Shown here: piece after piece, positions 1 through 9,268 of the stretch
Numbering within the stretch: position 1 is the stretch's first letter
Layout: each line of letters begins with the position of its first letter
Origin: Blautia faecis
GTDB lineage: Bacteria; Bacillota; Clostridia; Lachnospirales; Lachnospiraceae
Assembly: GCF_020554845.1 (NCBI RefSeq)
Contig: NZ_JAJCIA010000009.1
Coordinates: 48,586 to 112,585 of the forward strand
Length of the DNA: 64,000 bases
Direction: 5' to 3'
The notes under the pieces: model-generated
Told to the model about the DNA's origin: nothing
The model's database searches: none
What the model saw: only the letters and a program-made list of their open reading frames with translations
Program-made: the position numbers and the translations under genes

Positions 1-201
1 GTACTGTCCACACCATGCAGGATAATTTCTCCGCGGTGCACAGAATTCATGCAAATACGTGATTTCGTGCCGCACTTCCCGGATCTTCTGTAAATTTCAT
101 TCACGAAAAGCATCCCGCGGAATATTACCAGTACACAGTAATGTTGTAAATTTTTTATACATTTTCACTAATTCTGCTGCCATTTTTTCTCTTTTTTCAC
201 C

Positions 202-230
202 TTGACTTTTATCCTGCCTACAGGTAATAT
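202..230 (+). promoter_or_regulatory. Sigma-A type promoter of the HPr-like gene
   Basis: A -35 box TTGACT (202-207) and a -10 box TAATAT (225-230) are separated by exactly 17 bp. They lie about 50 bp upstream of the start codon of the HPr-like gene. The upstream 200 bases hold no convincing gene. Confidence 0.7.
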
Positions 231-278
231 GAGTACTGTAAAGCAAACTACTAACAATCCAAGGGAGGTTATATCACA

Positions 279-515
279 ATGAAAACAGCAAAAATCTCAC
301 TTAACTCTATTGATAAAGTGAAAGCATTTGTAAACGAGATCAGCAAATTTGACTGCGACTTCGACCTGGTATCCGGAAGATATGTGATTGACGCTAAATC
401 TATCATGGGTATCTTCAGCCTGGATTTATCCAAACCGATCGACCTCAATATCCATGCTGACGGAGCTGCTCTTGACAGCGTTATGGAAATCATCGACAAA
501 TATACAGTTGAATAA
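279..515 (+). CDS. HPr-family protein lacking the active-site histidine (Crh-like)
   Basis: A 78-residue protein whose second half fits the HPr fold of the phosphotransferase system: the segment KSIMGIFSLDL (residues 40-50) matches the conserved region around the regulatory Ser46 of HPr, followed by the usual hydrophobic strand and last helix. The region where HPr carries the phosphocarrier His15 (GLHARP-type motif) has no histidine at all, so the protein cannot pass phosphate to sugar permeases in the normal way. In Bacillus, Crh has this same combination and acts only as a regulator with CcpA; a similar role here is an inference. It has a strong ribosome site (AAGGGAGG), its own promoter and its own terminator, so it is monocistronic. 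Normal HPr is about 87 residues, so this is slightly short. Confidence 0.8.
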   Translation: MKTAKISLNSIDKVKAFVNEISKFDCDFDLVSGRYVIDAKSIMGIFSLDLSKPIDLNIHADGAALDSVMEIIDKYTVE

Positions 516-532
516 TTAAATATTCGATTGTC

Positions 533-564
533 AGAGGAACTGTTCACAGTTCCTCTTTTTTTTT
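533..564 (+). terminator. Rho-independent terminator of the HPr-like gene
   Basis: A 10-bp perfect stem (AGAGGAACTG with CAGTTCCTCT, loop TTCA) is followed by a run of eight or more T. It starts 17 bases after the stop codon. Confidence 0.9.
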
Positions 565-603
565 CGATGATTTCATGCAGTTTCTGAGTGCTTTTCGACT
601 TTT

Positions 604-1785
604 TTACTGGATCTCAATCACTTCTGCAGTGCTAAGTGCCGCTTCCATCAGTTCATCAATTTTCTCAGCCAGCTTCTCCTCTGACTTGCGGATCACATTC
701 AGATTCGGCTTTGTAACCGGATGCTTTGCGACGAAAATAGTACAGCAATCTTCATATGGAAGAACAGAAGTGTCATAAGTTCCAATCTCCCAAGAACGCT
801 CTACAATTTCCTGTTTATCAAACCCAATCACCGGACGGTATACCGGTAATGTGCACACTTCATTCGTCGCTGCAAGACTCTGCAAGGTCTGGCTTGCAAC
901 CTGTCCAATGCTTTCACCGGTAATAAGTCCAAGACAGTTATCCTTCTTTGCAAAATGCTCTGCAATTCTCATCATATAACGACGCATAATGATAGTAAGC
1001 TCATCATGTGGACACTGATCGTAAATGTACAGCTGAATATCTGTGAAATTTACTACATGAAGCTTGATCGGTCCACTGTATTTTGCCACCAGCTTCGCCA
1101 GGTCCACAACCTTCTGTTTCGCACGCTCGCTGGTATATGGCGGAGCATGGAAATAAACGGCTTCAATCTTAACGCCTCGCTTTGCGATCATATATCCTGC
1201 CACCGGGCTGTCAATTCCGCCGGAAAGAAGCAACATTGCCTTTCCATTAGTTCCAACCGGCATTCCGCCAGGTCCCTTAATGCTCTTGGAATATACATAA
1301 ATTTTCTCACGGATCTCAACAGAAACAGTAAGTTCAGGCTGATGTACATCCACCTTTGCCTCCGGAAAAGCATCCAGAATGCTTTCACCGATTCTTGCAC
1401 TTACTTCCATGGAATTTACCGGATAGGACTTCTTTGCACGTCTTGTATATACCTTGAAGGTGCCGTGATAATCCGGATGTACATTCTTCATGTACTCTAC
1501 AACGTCAGCGCGCATCTGCTCAAATCCTTTGTCTTCGTAAATCACAACCGGACAGATGTAAACAATACCGAATACTGTTTTTAATGCAGCTACAGCCTCC
1601 TCAAAATCGTATTCCTCTGGGCAGAATACATAAACACGGCCCTGCTCCTTCACAACGCGGTAATCGCCCTCTATCTTAGAAAGAGCAATATTCATCTGCT
1701 TCACAAGGGCATCTTCAAACAGATATCGATTTTTACCCTTGATGGCTATTTCTGCGTATTTTATTAAAAATGCGTGAAATATCAT
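604..1785 (-). CDS. thiI: tRNA 4-thiouridine synthetase ThiI
   Basis: A 393-residue protein with the ThiI layout: N-terminal ferredoxin-like region, THUMP domain (about residues 60-165) and an adenylating PP-loop ATPase domain with the motif SGGIDSP at residues 188-194. ThiI activates U8 of tRNA and receives sulfur from a cysteine desulfurase to make 4-thiouridine; in some bacteria it also feeds thiamine thiazole synthesis. The C-terminal rhodanese domain of the E. coli protein is missing, as in most Firmicutes. It lies 82 bp downstream of a cysteine desulfurase gene on the same strand, its expected sulfur donor. The ATG follows GGAGG at a good distance. Confidence 0.95.
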   Translation of the reverse strand: MIFHAFLIKYAEIAIKGKNRYLFEDALVKQMNIALSKIEGDYRVVKEQGRVYVFCPEEYDFEEAVAALKTVFGIVYICPVVIYEDKGFEQMRADVVEYMKNVHPDYHGTFKVYTRRAKKSYPVNSMEVSARIGESILDAFPEAKVDVHQPELTVSVEIREKIYVYSKSIKGPGGMPVGTNGKAMLLLSGGIDSPVAGYMIAKRGVKIEAVYFHAPPYTSERAKQKVVDLAKLVAKYSGPIKLHVVNFTDIQLYIYDQCPHDELTIIMRRYMMRIAEHFAKKDNCLGLITGESIGQVASQTLQSLAATNEVCTLPVYRPVIGFDKQEIVERSWEIGTYDTSVLPYEDCCTIFVAKHPVTKPNLNVIRKSEEKLAEKIDELMEAALSTAEVIEIQ

Positions 1786-1867
1786 TTCATTTCCTCCTGT
1801 TTCTTTATGTTATGCGGCTGCCGGACTTTCCCCGGCGCTGCATTTCATTCTTCTTTTCCTCACTGCA

Positions 1868-3022
1868 TCAGTGTCTGGAATATCTCCGAAGCATAGGCAG
1901 TACCTGCCCGATCACTTCCAATGCATAATCCACTTCTTCAAATGTATTTTCCTCTGAAAAACTGAATCTCAGCGTACTTTCTCTTTGGGCTGCTTCCATT
2001 CCCATTGCACTTAAGGTTCCGGCAGCTTTTCTTTTGTGGCTGGAGCAGGCGCTTCCGGCTGAAACATAAATGCCTTTTTCTTCCAGAGTATGAAGCAGCA
2101 CTTCGCTTCTCACGCCCAGAAAGCTGGCGCTTAAGATCTGAGGTGCACCTTCTCTTATCTCCATTCCGTTGAGACGAACATCAGGAAGTTTCAGAAAACC
2201 TTCTGCAAGGCGTTCCTTCAGCTGATACATATGCTCAATTTTCTTATCAAAATCCGTGTAGACCATCTTTGCAGCAACACCCAGTCCTGCAATTCCAGGT
2301 ACATTATCTGTACCGGACCGCATACCGGCCTGCTGGCCGCCGCCTAAGATCTGAGGCTGAATCCTGGCTTTCTCATTGATATATAAAAATCCTACACCCT
2401 TAGGTCCGTGAATCTTATGGCTGCTCACAGAGAGCATATCAATTCCTGCCTTTTTGGGATAAATACGGTATTTTCCAAATGCCTGGATCGCATCTACATG
2501 ATACAGAGCCTTCGGGCTTTTCTCATGAACCAGTTTTGCAATCTCTTCTACTGGCATCACGGCACCAACCTCATTGTTTACATACATAGTAGATACCAGA
2601 ATCGTATCTGGGCGCAAAGCCTTTTCTAACGCCTCCAACTGAACCACACCCCTGTGATCTACAGGTACTATCGTCACCTCATATCCCATCTGTTCCAGGC
2701 GCTCTGCGGGCTGTCCTACAGCTGCATGCTCCACTGAGGTGGTGATAATATGGTTTCCGCTTCTTTTATTTGCATCCGCTCCGCCAAACAAGGCCAGATT
2801 ATTTGACTCTGTTCCGCCAGAGGTAAAAATGATCTCTTTTTCATTTACCTTGAGAATTTTGGCAAGTGTCTGTGCAGCTTCACGGACATACTTTTCCGCT
2901 TCCACACCTTTTAAATGCATTGCAGAAGGGTTTCCAAAATCCTCTGTCATTGTTTTTACTACAATCTCTGCCACCTCAGGATAACATCTTGTGGTAGCGG
3001 AGTTATCAAAATATGCTTCCAT
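1868..3022 (-). CDS. Cysteine desulfurase (NifS/IscS family) paired with ThiI
   Basis: A 384-residue PLP-dependent enzyme that takes sulfur from L-cysteine as a persulfide, leaving alanine. The PLP lysine lies in SSHKIHGPKG (K203) and the sulfur-accepting cysteine in SAGSACSS (C326). The N-terminal YFDNSATT and the SGGTESNN motif are typical of the family. The position directly upstream of thiI suggests this paralogue serves tRNA thiolation rather than general Fe-S assembly, because no iscU-like scaffold lies nearby. That functional split is an inference. Confidence 0.92.
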   Translation of the reverse strand: MEAYFDNSATTRCYPEVAEIVVKTMTEDFGNPSAMHLKGVEAEKYVREAAQTLAKILKVNEKEIIFTSGGTESNNLALFGGADANKRSGNHIITTSVEHAAVGQPAERLEQMGYEVTIVPVDHRGVVQLEALEKALRPDTILVSTMYVNNEVGAVMPVEEIAKLVHEKSPKALYHVDAIQAFGKYRIYPKKAGIDMLSVSSHKIHGPKGVGFLYINEKARIQPQILGGGQQAGMRSGTDNVPGIAGLGVAAKMVYTDFDKKIEHMYQLKERLAEGFLKLPDVRLNGMEIREGAPQILSASFLGVRSEVLLHTLEEKGIYVSAGSACSSHKRKAAGTLSAMGMEAAQRESTLRFSFSEENTFEEVDYALEVIGQVLPMLRRYSRH

Positions 3023-3043
3023 TTCTTACTTTTCCTCTTTTTT

Positions 3044-3209
3044 CCAGAGCATGTTAAAAAAAGACTTTCTGCAAGATGTGCGTCACAATTTGCGGAAGCC
3101 TTTACCCGGATAAGGGCGCAGCAGCGAGCTGCGGCAGCCGAATTCAGGTGAAGTATACCGCAAAGTGGGGCGTGCAGATTGCAGAAATGATTCTTCAAAC
3201 AGACTCTGG
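3044..3209. repeat. Full-length copy of a dispersed 166-bp palindrome-ended repeat
   Basis: The element begins with CCAGAGC.TGTT and ends with the inverted form AACAGACTCTGG, so it carries roughly 20-bp imperfect terminal inverted repeats. Its left part (TTTCTGCAAGATGTGCGTCA) recurs near 15.6, 38.1, 61.0 and 63.9 kb, and its right part (GCAGATTG preceded by TACCGCAAAG-type sequence) recurs in inverted orientation at 56634-56717. It fills the gap between the cysteine desulfurase and rsmE genes and has no coding potential. The size and ends resemble a MITE; no transposase with matching ends is in the window. Confidence 0.75.
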
Positions 3210-3236
3210 CACGTCTTGCAGATTGCTAAAATATTT

Positions 3237-3983
3237 TTAAACAGACTCAAGCGTATACATCAGAATAGACAGCATGGTCATACCTGCTGTCTCTGTGCGC
3301 AGGATTCTTTTTCCCAGGGTCACCGGTTTCCCTCCGGCTTCCATGGCATCTCTCACTTCTTCCTCCTCAAAACCGCCTTCCGGGCCAATAAAAATCCCCA
3401 CAGATTGTCCAGGCTGAATTGCCGCCAGGATTTCCCGGGTCTCTTTCATACCTTGGGCAAGCTCATAAGGAATCAGAACCACATCCAGTCCTTTTGCAAA
3501 GGCAAGTGCTTCTTTCCAGTTCATTACATTTTTCACTTCCGGGATTAGCATACGCTTAGACTGCTTAGCTGCGCTCTCGGAAATCTGCTGCCATCTGGTA
3601 ACCTTCTTCTGCGCTTTCTTTGCGTCCAGCTTCACCACACATCTCCTTGTTTCAACTGGAACAACAGCGTAAGCGCCAAGCTCCACAGCCTTCTGAATGA
3701 TCAGTTCCATTTTATCCCCTTTAGGAAGTCCCTGGAACAAATAAATCCGGCTTGGGAGCTCATACTGGGATTCCTGGGCATAAAGGATATGAAGAACTGC
3801 GCTGTCCTCCTGAAATTCTTCTATGGTACAGTGATATTCCTTCTCACTGCCATCGCTGATCCAAACGTCCTCACCAATGCGCATGCGCAGAACATTTTTC
3901 ATATGGTTCAGATCCGGACCTGTAAGAGTGATCCTGTGTTCTTCCTCCAGGACCTGATAAGACTCCACAAAAAAGCGCTGCAT
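3237..3983 (-). CDS. rsmE: 16S rRNA m3U1498 methyltransferase RsmE
   Basis: A SPOUT-fold methyltransferase of 248 residues that methylates N3 of U1498 in 16S rRNA using S-adenosylmethionine. It starts with the family signature MQRFFV and an N-terminal PUA-like domain; the C-terminal knot carries GIFIGPEGGFEEEEV and LGKRILRTETA, the classic RsmE motifs. The start chosen is the ATG at 3981-3983, because the homologous proteins begin here and upstream in-frame codons overlap prmA. Only two bases separate it from the prmA stop codon, so the two genes are translationally coupled. Confidence 0.95.
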   Translation of the reverse strand: MQRFFVESYQVLEEEHRITLTGPDLNHMKNVLRMRIGEDVWISDGSEKEYHCTIEEFQEDSAVLHILYAQESQYELPSRIYLFQGLPKGDKMELIIQKAVELGAYAVVPVETRRCVVKLDAKKAQKKVTRWQQISESAAKQSKRMLIPEVKNVMNWKEALAFAKGLDVVLIPYELAQGMKETREILAAIQPGQSVGIFIGPEGGFEEEEVRDAMEAGGKPVTLGKRILRTETAGMTMLSILMYTLESV

Positions 3984-3985
3984 AA

Positions 3986-4939
3986 TTATTCCTTTCTGGC
4001 TGTGACAGATACCCATTCTCCCTGATGGGTTACCTCAACCAGCTGAAGCCCGGCGTCTTTCACTGCCTTTACCACTACTTCTTCTTTCACATCCAGGATT
4101 CCAGAGGTGATATAGTAAGCACCCTTTTTCATCTGATTTACGATAACCGGTGTGAGAGGCACCAGTACATCTGCCAGGATATTAGCCGTTACAATGTCAT
4201 ATTTCTCATATCCAACCGTGTCTTGAACTTCTTTATCATCAATGATGTTTCCAATGAGCATGTCAAAAGTCTCATCCTTAATATCGTTAGCCTCTTTATT
4301 GTCTGCCACTGCCGGAATTGCACAGGGATCAAGGTCAGTTCCCACAACATGAGCAGCGCCCAGCTTCAAAGCTACAATTCCAAGAATACCGCTTCCGGTT
4401 CCAACATCCAGCATCTGGGTGTCTTTTGTCACAAATTTCTTCAGCTGACGAATTACCAGCTGGGTTGTCTCGTGCATACCAGTTCCAAAAGCTGTACCTG
4501 GATCAATGTGAAGGATCATCTTATCTTTATCTTCTTCCTTCACTTCTTCCCAGGATGGAACAATAAGAATGTCATCTACATAGAACTGATGGAAATATTC
4601 CTTCCAGTTATTGATCCAGTCTTTGTCCTCTGTCTGGGATTCTGTGATGGTGCCTTCGCCGATATCCATGTATCCGCGTACTTCTTCAAGGACAGCACGT
4701 ACTCTCTCGAGAACAGGCGCAGTTTCTGTGTCCTCTTCCAGATAAAAATTCAGATAGGCGATTCCATCATCCGCTGGACCTTCCGGCATAATATCCACAA
4801 ACATCTGCTCTTTATCTGTCTCGGTAAGGGGCTGTTTGTCCTGAATCTCTACGCCCTCAACTCCAACATCTGCAAGGGCAGAGATGATAACGTCTTCTGC
4901 TTCTGTTTTTGTTTTGATGGTAAAGCGATTCCACTTCAT
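3986..4939 (-). CDS. prmA: Ribosomal protein L11 methyltransferase PrmA
   Basis: A 317-residue class I methyltransferase that trimethylates ribosomal protein L11. The SAM-binding motif I is DVGTGSGILGI (about residues 178-188), preceded by the PrmA signature HIDPGTAFGTGMHETTQ. The substrate-binding NILADVL motif follows. A stretch of about 20 residues between the acidic loop and NILAD is longer than in E. coli PrmA, as in other clostridial homologues. It is the first gene of a prmA-rsmE pair, a very common Firmicute arrangement. Confidence 0.95.
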   Translation of the reverse strand: MKWNRFTIKTKTEAEDVIISALADVGVEGVEIQDKQPLTETDKEQMFVDIMPEGPADDGIAYLNFYLEEDTETAPVLERVRAVLEEVRGYMDIGEGTITESQTEDKDWINNWKEYFHQFYVDDILIVPSWEEVKEEDKDKMILHIDPGTAFGTGMHETTQLVIRQLKKFVTKDTQMLDVGTGSGILGIVALKLGAAHVVGTDLDPCAIPAVADNKEANDIKDETFDMLIGNIIDDKEVQDTVGYEKYDIVTANILADVLVPLTPVIVNQMKKGAYYITSGILDVKEEVVVKAVKDAGLQLVEVTHQGEWVSVTARKE

Positions 4940-5085
4940 ACTATTTCTCCAATCTTTTTTATTGAAAGCTGTTTCTTCATAATCACAATATGGTATTTTT
5001 TAACATCTTTCGAAACGGTTGTTATCTGTTACTTTATTCTGATTTTTCAATTCACCTGACCAATTACTGTTTTTTTATGTCCATG

Positions 5086-5766
5086 TTACTTCTTTTTATG
5101 TGCAAAAACATGCACAACCCACTTATGTCGCTGCCCTTTCTGATAAAATCTCCAGAAAAACTCTACCAGAAGCAACGCCGCTGCTGCATCCACAATGTAA
5201 TGCTGCTTCAGCACCTGGGTAGAGATAATGATCAGAATTGCAAATACCAGAGAAAATCTCTGATACCATTTCGGCACCTTCTCTGAGCCTTCCACACCTT
5301 TCCAGCACATCCAGCTCACATAGCAGTGGATAGAGGGAAACAAATTAGAAGGACTGTTCCCGCCATCCAGGGAATATACCAGAGCGAGAATCTTTTCCGA
5401 AAGGGTATTTCCTGGGATCTCCGGTCTTATATTGGTGGTCGGTATTAAAATAAAGCAGATAAAGCAAATAAAATGTATGGTCAGATCTGTGGCAACAAAC
5501 CGGTAAAACATATCCTTACCACGCCTTGCCGCCAGCAAATACCCCACAGCCCAGAATGGAAATGCCAGAATATAAAACCACACAAATACAGGCAGTAAAG
5601 GAACTTCCCTGTCAAATGCCATCGTAAAATCAAAGTGATACCTGCCAGCTGTAAGCGCACTGCTTCCCCAGTAAATCAGACAATTCACTGCCATGATGGT
5701 CACAAGAGGTACAATAGACCACAGGGGAATATATCGGTTTAACAAATCTCTTTTCTTTGTTTTCAA
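5086..5766 (-). CDS. PAP2-family integral membrane phosphatase
   Basis: A 226-residue membrane protein with about six hydrophobic segments. The PAP2 signature is partly visible: PSIHCY (residues 144-149) supplies the first histidine motif and KQHYIVD (187-193) the second, which is the usual nucleophile histidine with its following aspartate. The first arginine/lysine motif is poorly conserved. Such proteins dephosphorylate lipid phosphates or act as inositol-phosphoceramide-type transferases; the true substrate cannot be told. It stands alone between prmA and the dnaJ terminator. Confidence 0.8.
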   Translation of the reverse strand: MKTKKRDLLNRYIPLWSIVPLVTIMAVNCLIYWGSSALTAGRYHFDFTMAFDREVPLLPVFVWFYILAFPFWAVGYLLAARRGKDMFYRFVATDLTIHFICFICFILIPTTNIRPEIPGNTLSEKILALVYSLDGGNSPSNLFPSIHCYVSWMCWKGVEGSEKVPKWYQRFSLVFAILIIISTQVLKQHYIVDAAAALLLVEFFWRFYQKGQRHKWVVHVFAHKKK

Positions 5767-5795
5767 GGCAAAACTCCTTTCCGGACTCTTGCGAT

Positions 5796-5834
5796 GTTAC
5801 TGCTCATTTTCTGACCAGCAGCACGGACAGTAAC
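5796..5834. repeat. Short intergenic hairpin of the GTTACTG/CAGTAAC family (long variant)
   Basis: GTTACTG (5796-5802) and its exact inverse CAGTAAC (5828-5834) enclose a 25-base spacer that itself contains a second CCAGCA half-site. Related 27-nt hairpins lie at 9184, 53086 and 54230. It sits in the gap between the PAP2 gene and dnaJ. Confidence 0.5.
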
Positions 5835-5865
5835 GTTGCGGCTATCCTTTAATATACAATAAGTA

Positions 5866-5902
5866 ACAAAAAAAGAAAAGAGGATATCTCCCCTTTTCTT
5901 TA
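5866..5902 (-). terminator. Terminator of the hrcA-grpE-dnaK-dnaJ operon
   Basis: Read on the minus strand, AAAGAAAAGGGG pairs with its near complement CTCTTTTCTTT across a short AGATAT loop and runs into seven T. It lies 25-60 bases beyond the dnaJ stop codon. Confidence 0.8.
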
Positions 5903-5926
5903 TTCTTTTATGGAAAAACTGATTTT

Positions 5927-7114
5927 TTACTCTTCAAAGGTCTCTTTTAATTTGTCCATGAAGCTTTTTTTCTTCTTTTCGGACTTTTCTGTGCTATCGC
6001 CGGCACTGCCTGCAGGACGATTGCCGCATGCCTCGTCAAATTTGCGGAGAGCTTCTTTCGCGTCCTCATTCAGGTTGGTTGGTACCTGAACAACCAGAGT
6101 TACGTAGTGATCACCACGAACATTCTTGTTTCGAAGGGACGGAACACCTTTGCCCTTCAGACGGATTCTGGTATCTGTCTGAGTTCCTGGTTTCACTTCA
6201 TAGAGAACTTCTCCATCTACTGTATTCAGTTTGACTTCGCCGCCAAGCGCTGCCTGTGCATAAGTAATCGGTGCAGTAGAGTAAATATTCATATCCTGTC
6301 TCTGGAAAATCGGATGGCGTGCTACATTTACTTCTACCAGCAGATCGCCTCTCGGACCTCCATTTGTGCCAGGCTCACCTTTATCACGGATACGGATACT
6401 CTGACCATTGTCAATACCAGCCGGAATAGATACCTTAATTTTCTTGCGATTGGAAATGTATCCGGTACCACGGCAATCCGGGCATTTATCTTTGATGATC
6501 TTACCTGTCCCATGACAATCCGGACACACCTGAACGTTACGAACCATGCCAAACATGGACTGCTGGGTGTAAACGATCTGTCCTTCACCATTACATTTCG
6601 GACAGGTAACCGGTGAGGTACCAGCCTTAGCTCCAGAACCGTGACAGGAAGTACATTCCTCTTTCAGAGTAATCTCAAGTTCTTTCTCACAGCCAAATAC
6701 AGCATCCTCAAAGGTGATGTTCACGCGTGCACGCAGGTTTGCCCCCTTCATAGGTCCATTATTGGCACGTCTGCGGCTTCCGCCGCCTCCAAACAGATCT
6801 CCGAAAATATCTCCGAAGATATCCCCCATGTCTGCGCCGGAGAAATCAAAGCCGCCGAAACCGCCTGCTCCGCCACCGCCGCCGTTTTCAAAAGCGGCAT
6901 GACCAAACTGATCATACTGTCTTCTCTTGTCCGGGTCACTTAAGACGCTATAAGCCTCTGTTGCCTCTTTGAATTTCGCTTCAGCTTCCTTATCTCCCGG
7001 ATTTACGTCGGGATGATACTTCTTGGCAAGCTGACGATATGCTTTTTTTAATGTAGCGTCATCGGCGCTCTTATCAACGCCTAAGACTTCATAGTAATCT
7101 CTTTTATCAGCCAT
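5927..7114 (-). CDS. dnaJ: Chaperone DnaJ (Hsp40)
   Basis: A 395-residue co-chaperone that stimulates the DnaK ATPase and delivers unfolded substrates. The N-terminal J domain has the HPD motif in [10 protein letters not shown] (about residues 31-40), followed by a glycine/phenylalanine-rich linker, a zinc domain with four CxxCxGxG repeats ([32 protein letters not shown]) and the C-terminal substrate-binding domains. Last gene of the hrcA operon; a strong hairpin separates it from dnaK. Confidence 0.97.
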   Translation of the reverse strand: MADKRDYYEVLGVDKSADDATLKKAYRQLAKKYHPDVNPGDKEAEAKFKEATEAYSVLSDPDKRRQYDQFGHAAFENGGGGGAGGFGGFDFSGADMGDIFGDIFGDLFGGGGSRRRANNGPMKGANLRARVNITFEDAVFGCEKELEITLKEECTSCHGSGAKAGTSPVTCPKCNGEGQIVYTQQSMFGMVRNVQVCPDCHGTGKIIKDKCPDCRGTGYISNRKKIKVSIPAGIDNGQSIRIRDKGEPGTNGGPRGDLLVEVNVARHPIFQRQDMNIYSTAPITYAQAALGGEVKLNTVDGEVLYEVKPGTQTDTRIRLKGKGVPSLRNKNVRGDHYVTLVVQVPTNLNEDAKEALRKFDEACGNRPAGSAGDSTEKSEKKKKSFMDKLKETFEE

Positions 7115-7204
7115 GATTTCTTTCTTTTCCTAACTTTTTGTATTTGGTTATCTTATGGAAGACGCCAGCGGCGCATTTCCTGTAATATGTCTTTCACCAC
7201 CACT

Positions 7205-7229
7205 GCCCGGTCATGAATCATGACCGGGC
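7205..7229 (-). promoter_or_regulatory. Perfect 11-bp hairpin between dnaK and dnaJ
   Basis: GCCCGGTCATG and CATGACCGGGC are exact inverse repeats around a three-base loop. No T-run follows on either strand, so it is not a standard terminator. It may be a processing or stability element that sets dnaK and dnaJ levels apart, as intercistronic hairpins do in other hrcA operons; this is an inference. Confidence 0.6.
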
Positions 7230-7269
7230 TGTAGTTTCATGTTCCGAAATATTGGAACTTATTATTCAA

Positions 7270-9153
7270 TTAAACCTCTTTGTAGTCAGCATCTACAACA
7301 TCATCGCCGTAACCAGCCTCGTTACCGCCCTGGGAAGCTCCTCCCATGTCCGGTCCAGGGCCTGCCTGACCAGCACCACCCTGTGGGTTCTGTGCTTCAT
7401 ACATCTTTGCGAAAAGCTTCTGAGCACTTTCCATCATCTTCTCCTGAGCAGCTTTGATCTCAGCGACCTGAGCATCTCCGATCTCATCTGTATTTGCATA
7501 TTTAACAAGGATATCTTTTAATGCATTTAAGTCAGCCTCTACGGAAGCTTTGTCATTTGCATCCAGTTTATCGCCTGCTTCTTTCAGTGCATTCTCAACC
7601 TGGAATACCATGGAGTCTGCATTGTTCTTTGTATCAATTGCCTCTTTACGTTTCTTATCCTGAGCTTCGAACTCAGCAGCTTCTTTAACAGCCTTGTCAA
7701 TATCAGACTCGGACATGTTAGAACCAGCTGTGATTGTAATGTGCTGCTCTTTACCTGTTCCAAGATCCTTAGCAGATACATTTACGATACCGTTGGCATC
7801 AATATCGAATGTAACCTCGATCTGCGGAACACCACGACGTGCTGGCGGGATTCCATCCAGACGGAACTGTCCAAGGGACTTGTTGTCTTTCGCGAACTGA
7901 CGCTCACCCTGTAATACATTGATATCTACAGCGGTCTGATTATCAGCTGCTGTGGAGAAAATCTGGCTCTTCTTGGTCGGGATTGTTGTATTTCTCTCGA
8001 TCAGACGTGTTGCAATACCACCCATTGTCTCGATGGACAGGGAAAGTGGAGTAACATCAAGAAGAAGGATGTCACCTGCACCAGCCTCACCGGAAAGCTT
8101 ACCCCCCTGGATAGAAGCACCAAGTGCAACACACTCATCCGGGTTCAGGGCCTTGCTTGGCTCTTTGCCAGTCAACTGTCTTACTTTATCCTGTACAGCC
8201 GGGATACGTGTAGAACCACCAACCAGAAGCACCTGTCCAAGATCAGAAGCAGTAAGTCCTGCATCAGAAAGTGCACGGCGAACCGGCTCTGCTGTTTTCT
8301 CAACAAGATCGTGTGTAAGTTCGTCAAATTTAGCTCTTGTAAGGTTCATATCAAAATGCTTCGGTCCTTCAGCTGTTGCTGTGATGAATGGCAGGTTGAT
8401 ATTGGTTGTTGTTGCGGAAGAAAGCTCTTTCTTAGCTTTCTCAGCAGCTTCTTTCAGTCTCTGAAGAGCCATCTTATCGTTGCTTAAGTCAACGCCCTCT
8501 GTTCTCTTGAACTCAGAAAGCATATAGTCTGTAATTCTCTGGTCAAAGTCATCACCACCAAGACGGTTGTTACCAGCTGTTGCCAGAACTTCGATAACTC
8601 CATCACCAATCTCAATAATGGAAACATCGAATGTACCACCACCAAGATCATAAACCATGATCTTCTGCTCTTTCTCATTGTCAAGACCATATGCAAGAGC
8701 TGCTGCTGTAGGCTCGTTGATAATACGTTTTACATCAAGGCCTGCAATCTTACCAGCATCCTTGGTTGCCTGACGCTGAGCATCATTGAAATATGCCGGA
8801 ACAGTGATAACTGCTTCTGTAACAGACTCTCCAAGGTATCCTTCAGCATCTTTTTTCAGTTTCTGAAGAATCATAGCGGAAATTTCCTGTGGGGAATATT
8901 TCTTATCATCAATTGTTACACGGTAATCTGTACCCATCTCTCTCTTGATGGAAGAGATTGTTTTCTCTGCGTTTGTTACTGCCTGACGTTTTGCAGGCTC
9001 ACCTACCAGACGCTCACCTGTCTTTGTGAATGCTACAACAGATGGTGTTGTTCTGGATCCTTCTGTATTTGCGATAACGGTTGGCTGTCCACCTTCCATA
9101 ACAGCTACACAGCTGTTTGTTGTACCTAAATCAATACCAATGATTTTTCCCAT
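7270..9153 (-). CDS. dnaK: Chaperone DnaK (Hsp70)
   Basis: A 627-residue Hsp70 from [19 protein letters not shown] to the acidic tail, with the ATPase domain (phosphate loops [32 protein letters not shown]), the interdomain linker [11 protein letters not shown] and a substrate-binding domain and lid. It lacks the roughly 24-residue insertion near residue 80 that Gram-negative DnaK proteins have, as expected for a Firmicute. The start at 9151-9153 is chosen because it follows CAGGAGGAAAA and matches the family start. Confidence 0.98.
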   Translation of the reverse strand: MGKIIGIDLGTTNSCVAVMEGGQPTVIANTEGSRTTPSVVAFTKTGERLVGEPAKRQAVTNAEKTISSIKREMGTDYRVTIDDKKYSPQEISAMILQKLKKDAEGYLGESVTEAVITVPAYFNDAQRQATKDAGKIAGLDVKRIINEPTAAALAYGLDNEKEQKIMVYDLGGGTFDVSIIEIGDGVIEVLATAGNNRLGGDDFDQRITDYMLSEFKRTEGVDLSNDKMALQRLKEAAEKAKKELSSATTTNINLPFITATAEGPKHFDMNLTRAKFDELTHDLVEKTAEPVRRALSDAGLTASDLGQVLLVGGSTRIPAVQDKVRQLTGKEPSKALNPDECVALGASIQGGKLSGEAGAGDILLLDVTPLSLSIETMGGIATRLIERNTTIPTKKSQIFSTAADNQTAVDINVLQGERQFAKDNKSLGQFRLDGIPPARRGVPQIEVTFDIDANGIVNVSAKDLGTGKEQHITITAGSNMSESDIDKAVKEAAEFEAQDKKRKEAIDTKNNADSMVFQVENALKEAGDKLDANDKASVEADLNALKDILVKYANTDEIGDAQVAEIKAAQEKMMESAQKLFAKMYEAQNPQGGAGQAGPGPDMGGASQGGNEAGYGDDVVDADYKEV

Positions 9154-9183
9154 GATAATTTTCCTCCTGTTTAAAAATTCATG

Positions 9184-9210
9184 GTTGCTGTCCATTACAC
9201 GAACAGTAAC
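9184..9210. repeat. 27-nt intergenic hairpin, GTTGCTG/CAGTAAC copy
   Basis: GTTGCTG and CAGTAAC are separated by 13 bases, giving a 7-bp stem with one G-T pair on one strand. It lies between grpE and dnaK. Same length and same spacing as the copies at 53086-53112 and 54230-54256. Confidence 0.5.
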
Positions 9211-9268
9211 ATTTATACTTTGTTTTTAGAAAATGTCGATGAAGTTTAATTCTCCAAGCTGCTTTCTG

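Noticed and set aside
1..140. Possible minus-strand partial gene at the left edge
   Set aside because: An open frame of about 37 codons runs off the edge, but there is no ribosome site and no recognisable motif.
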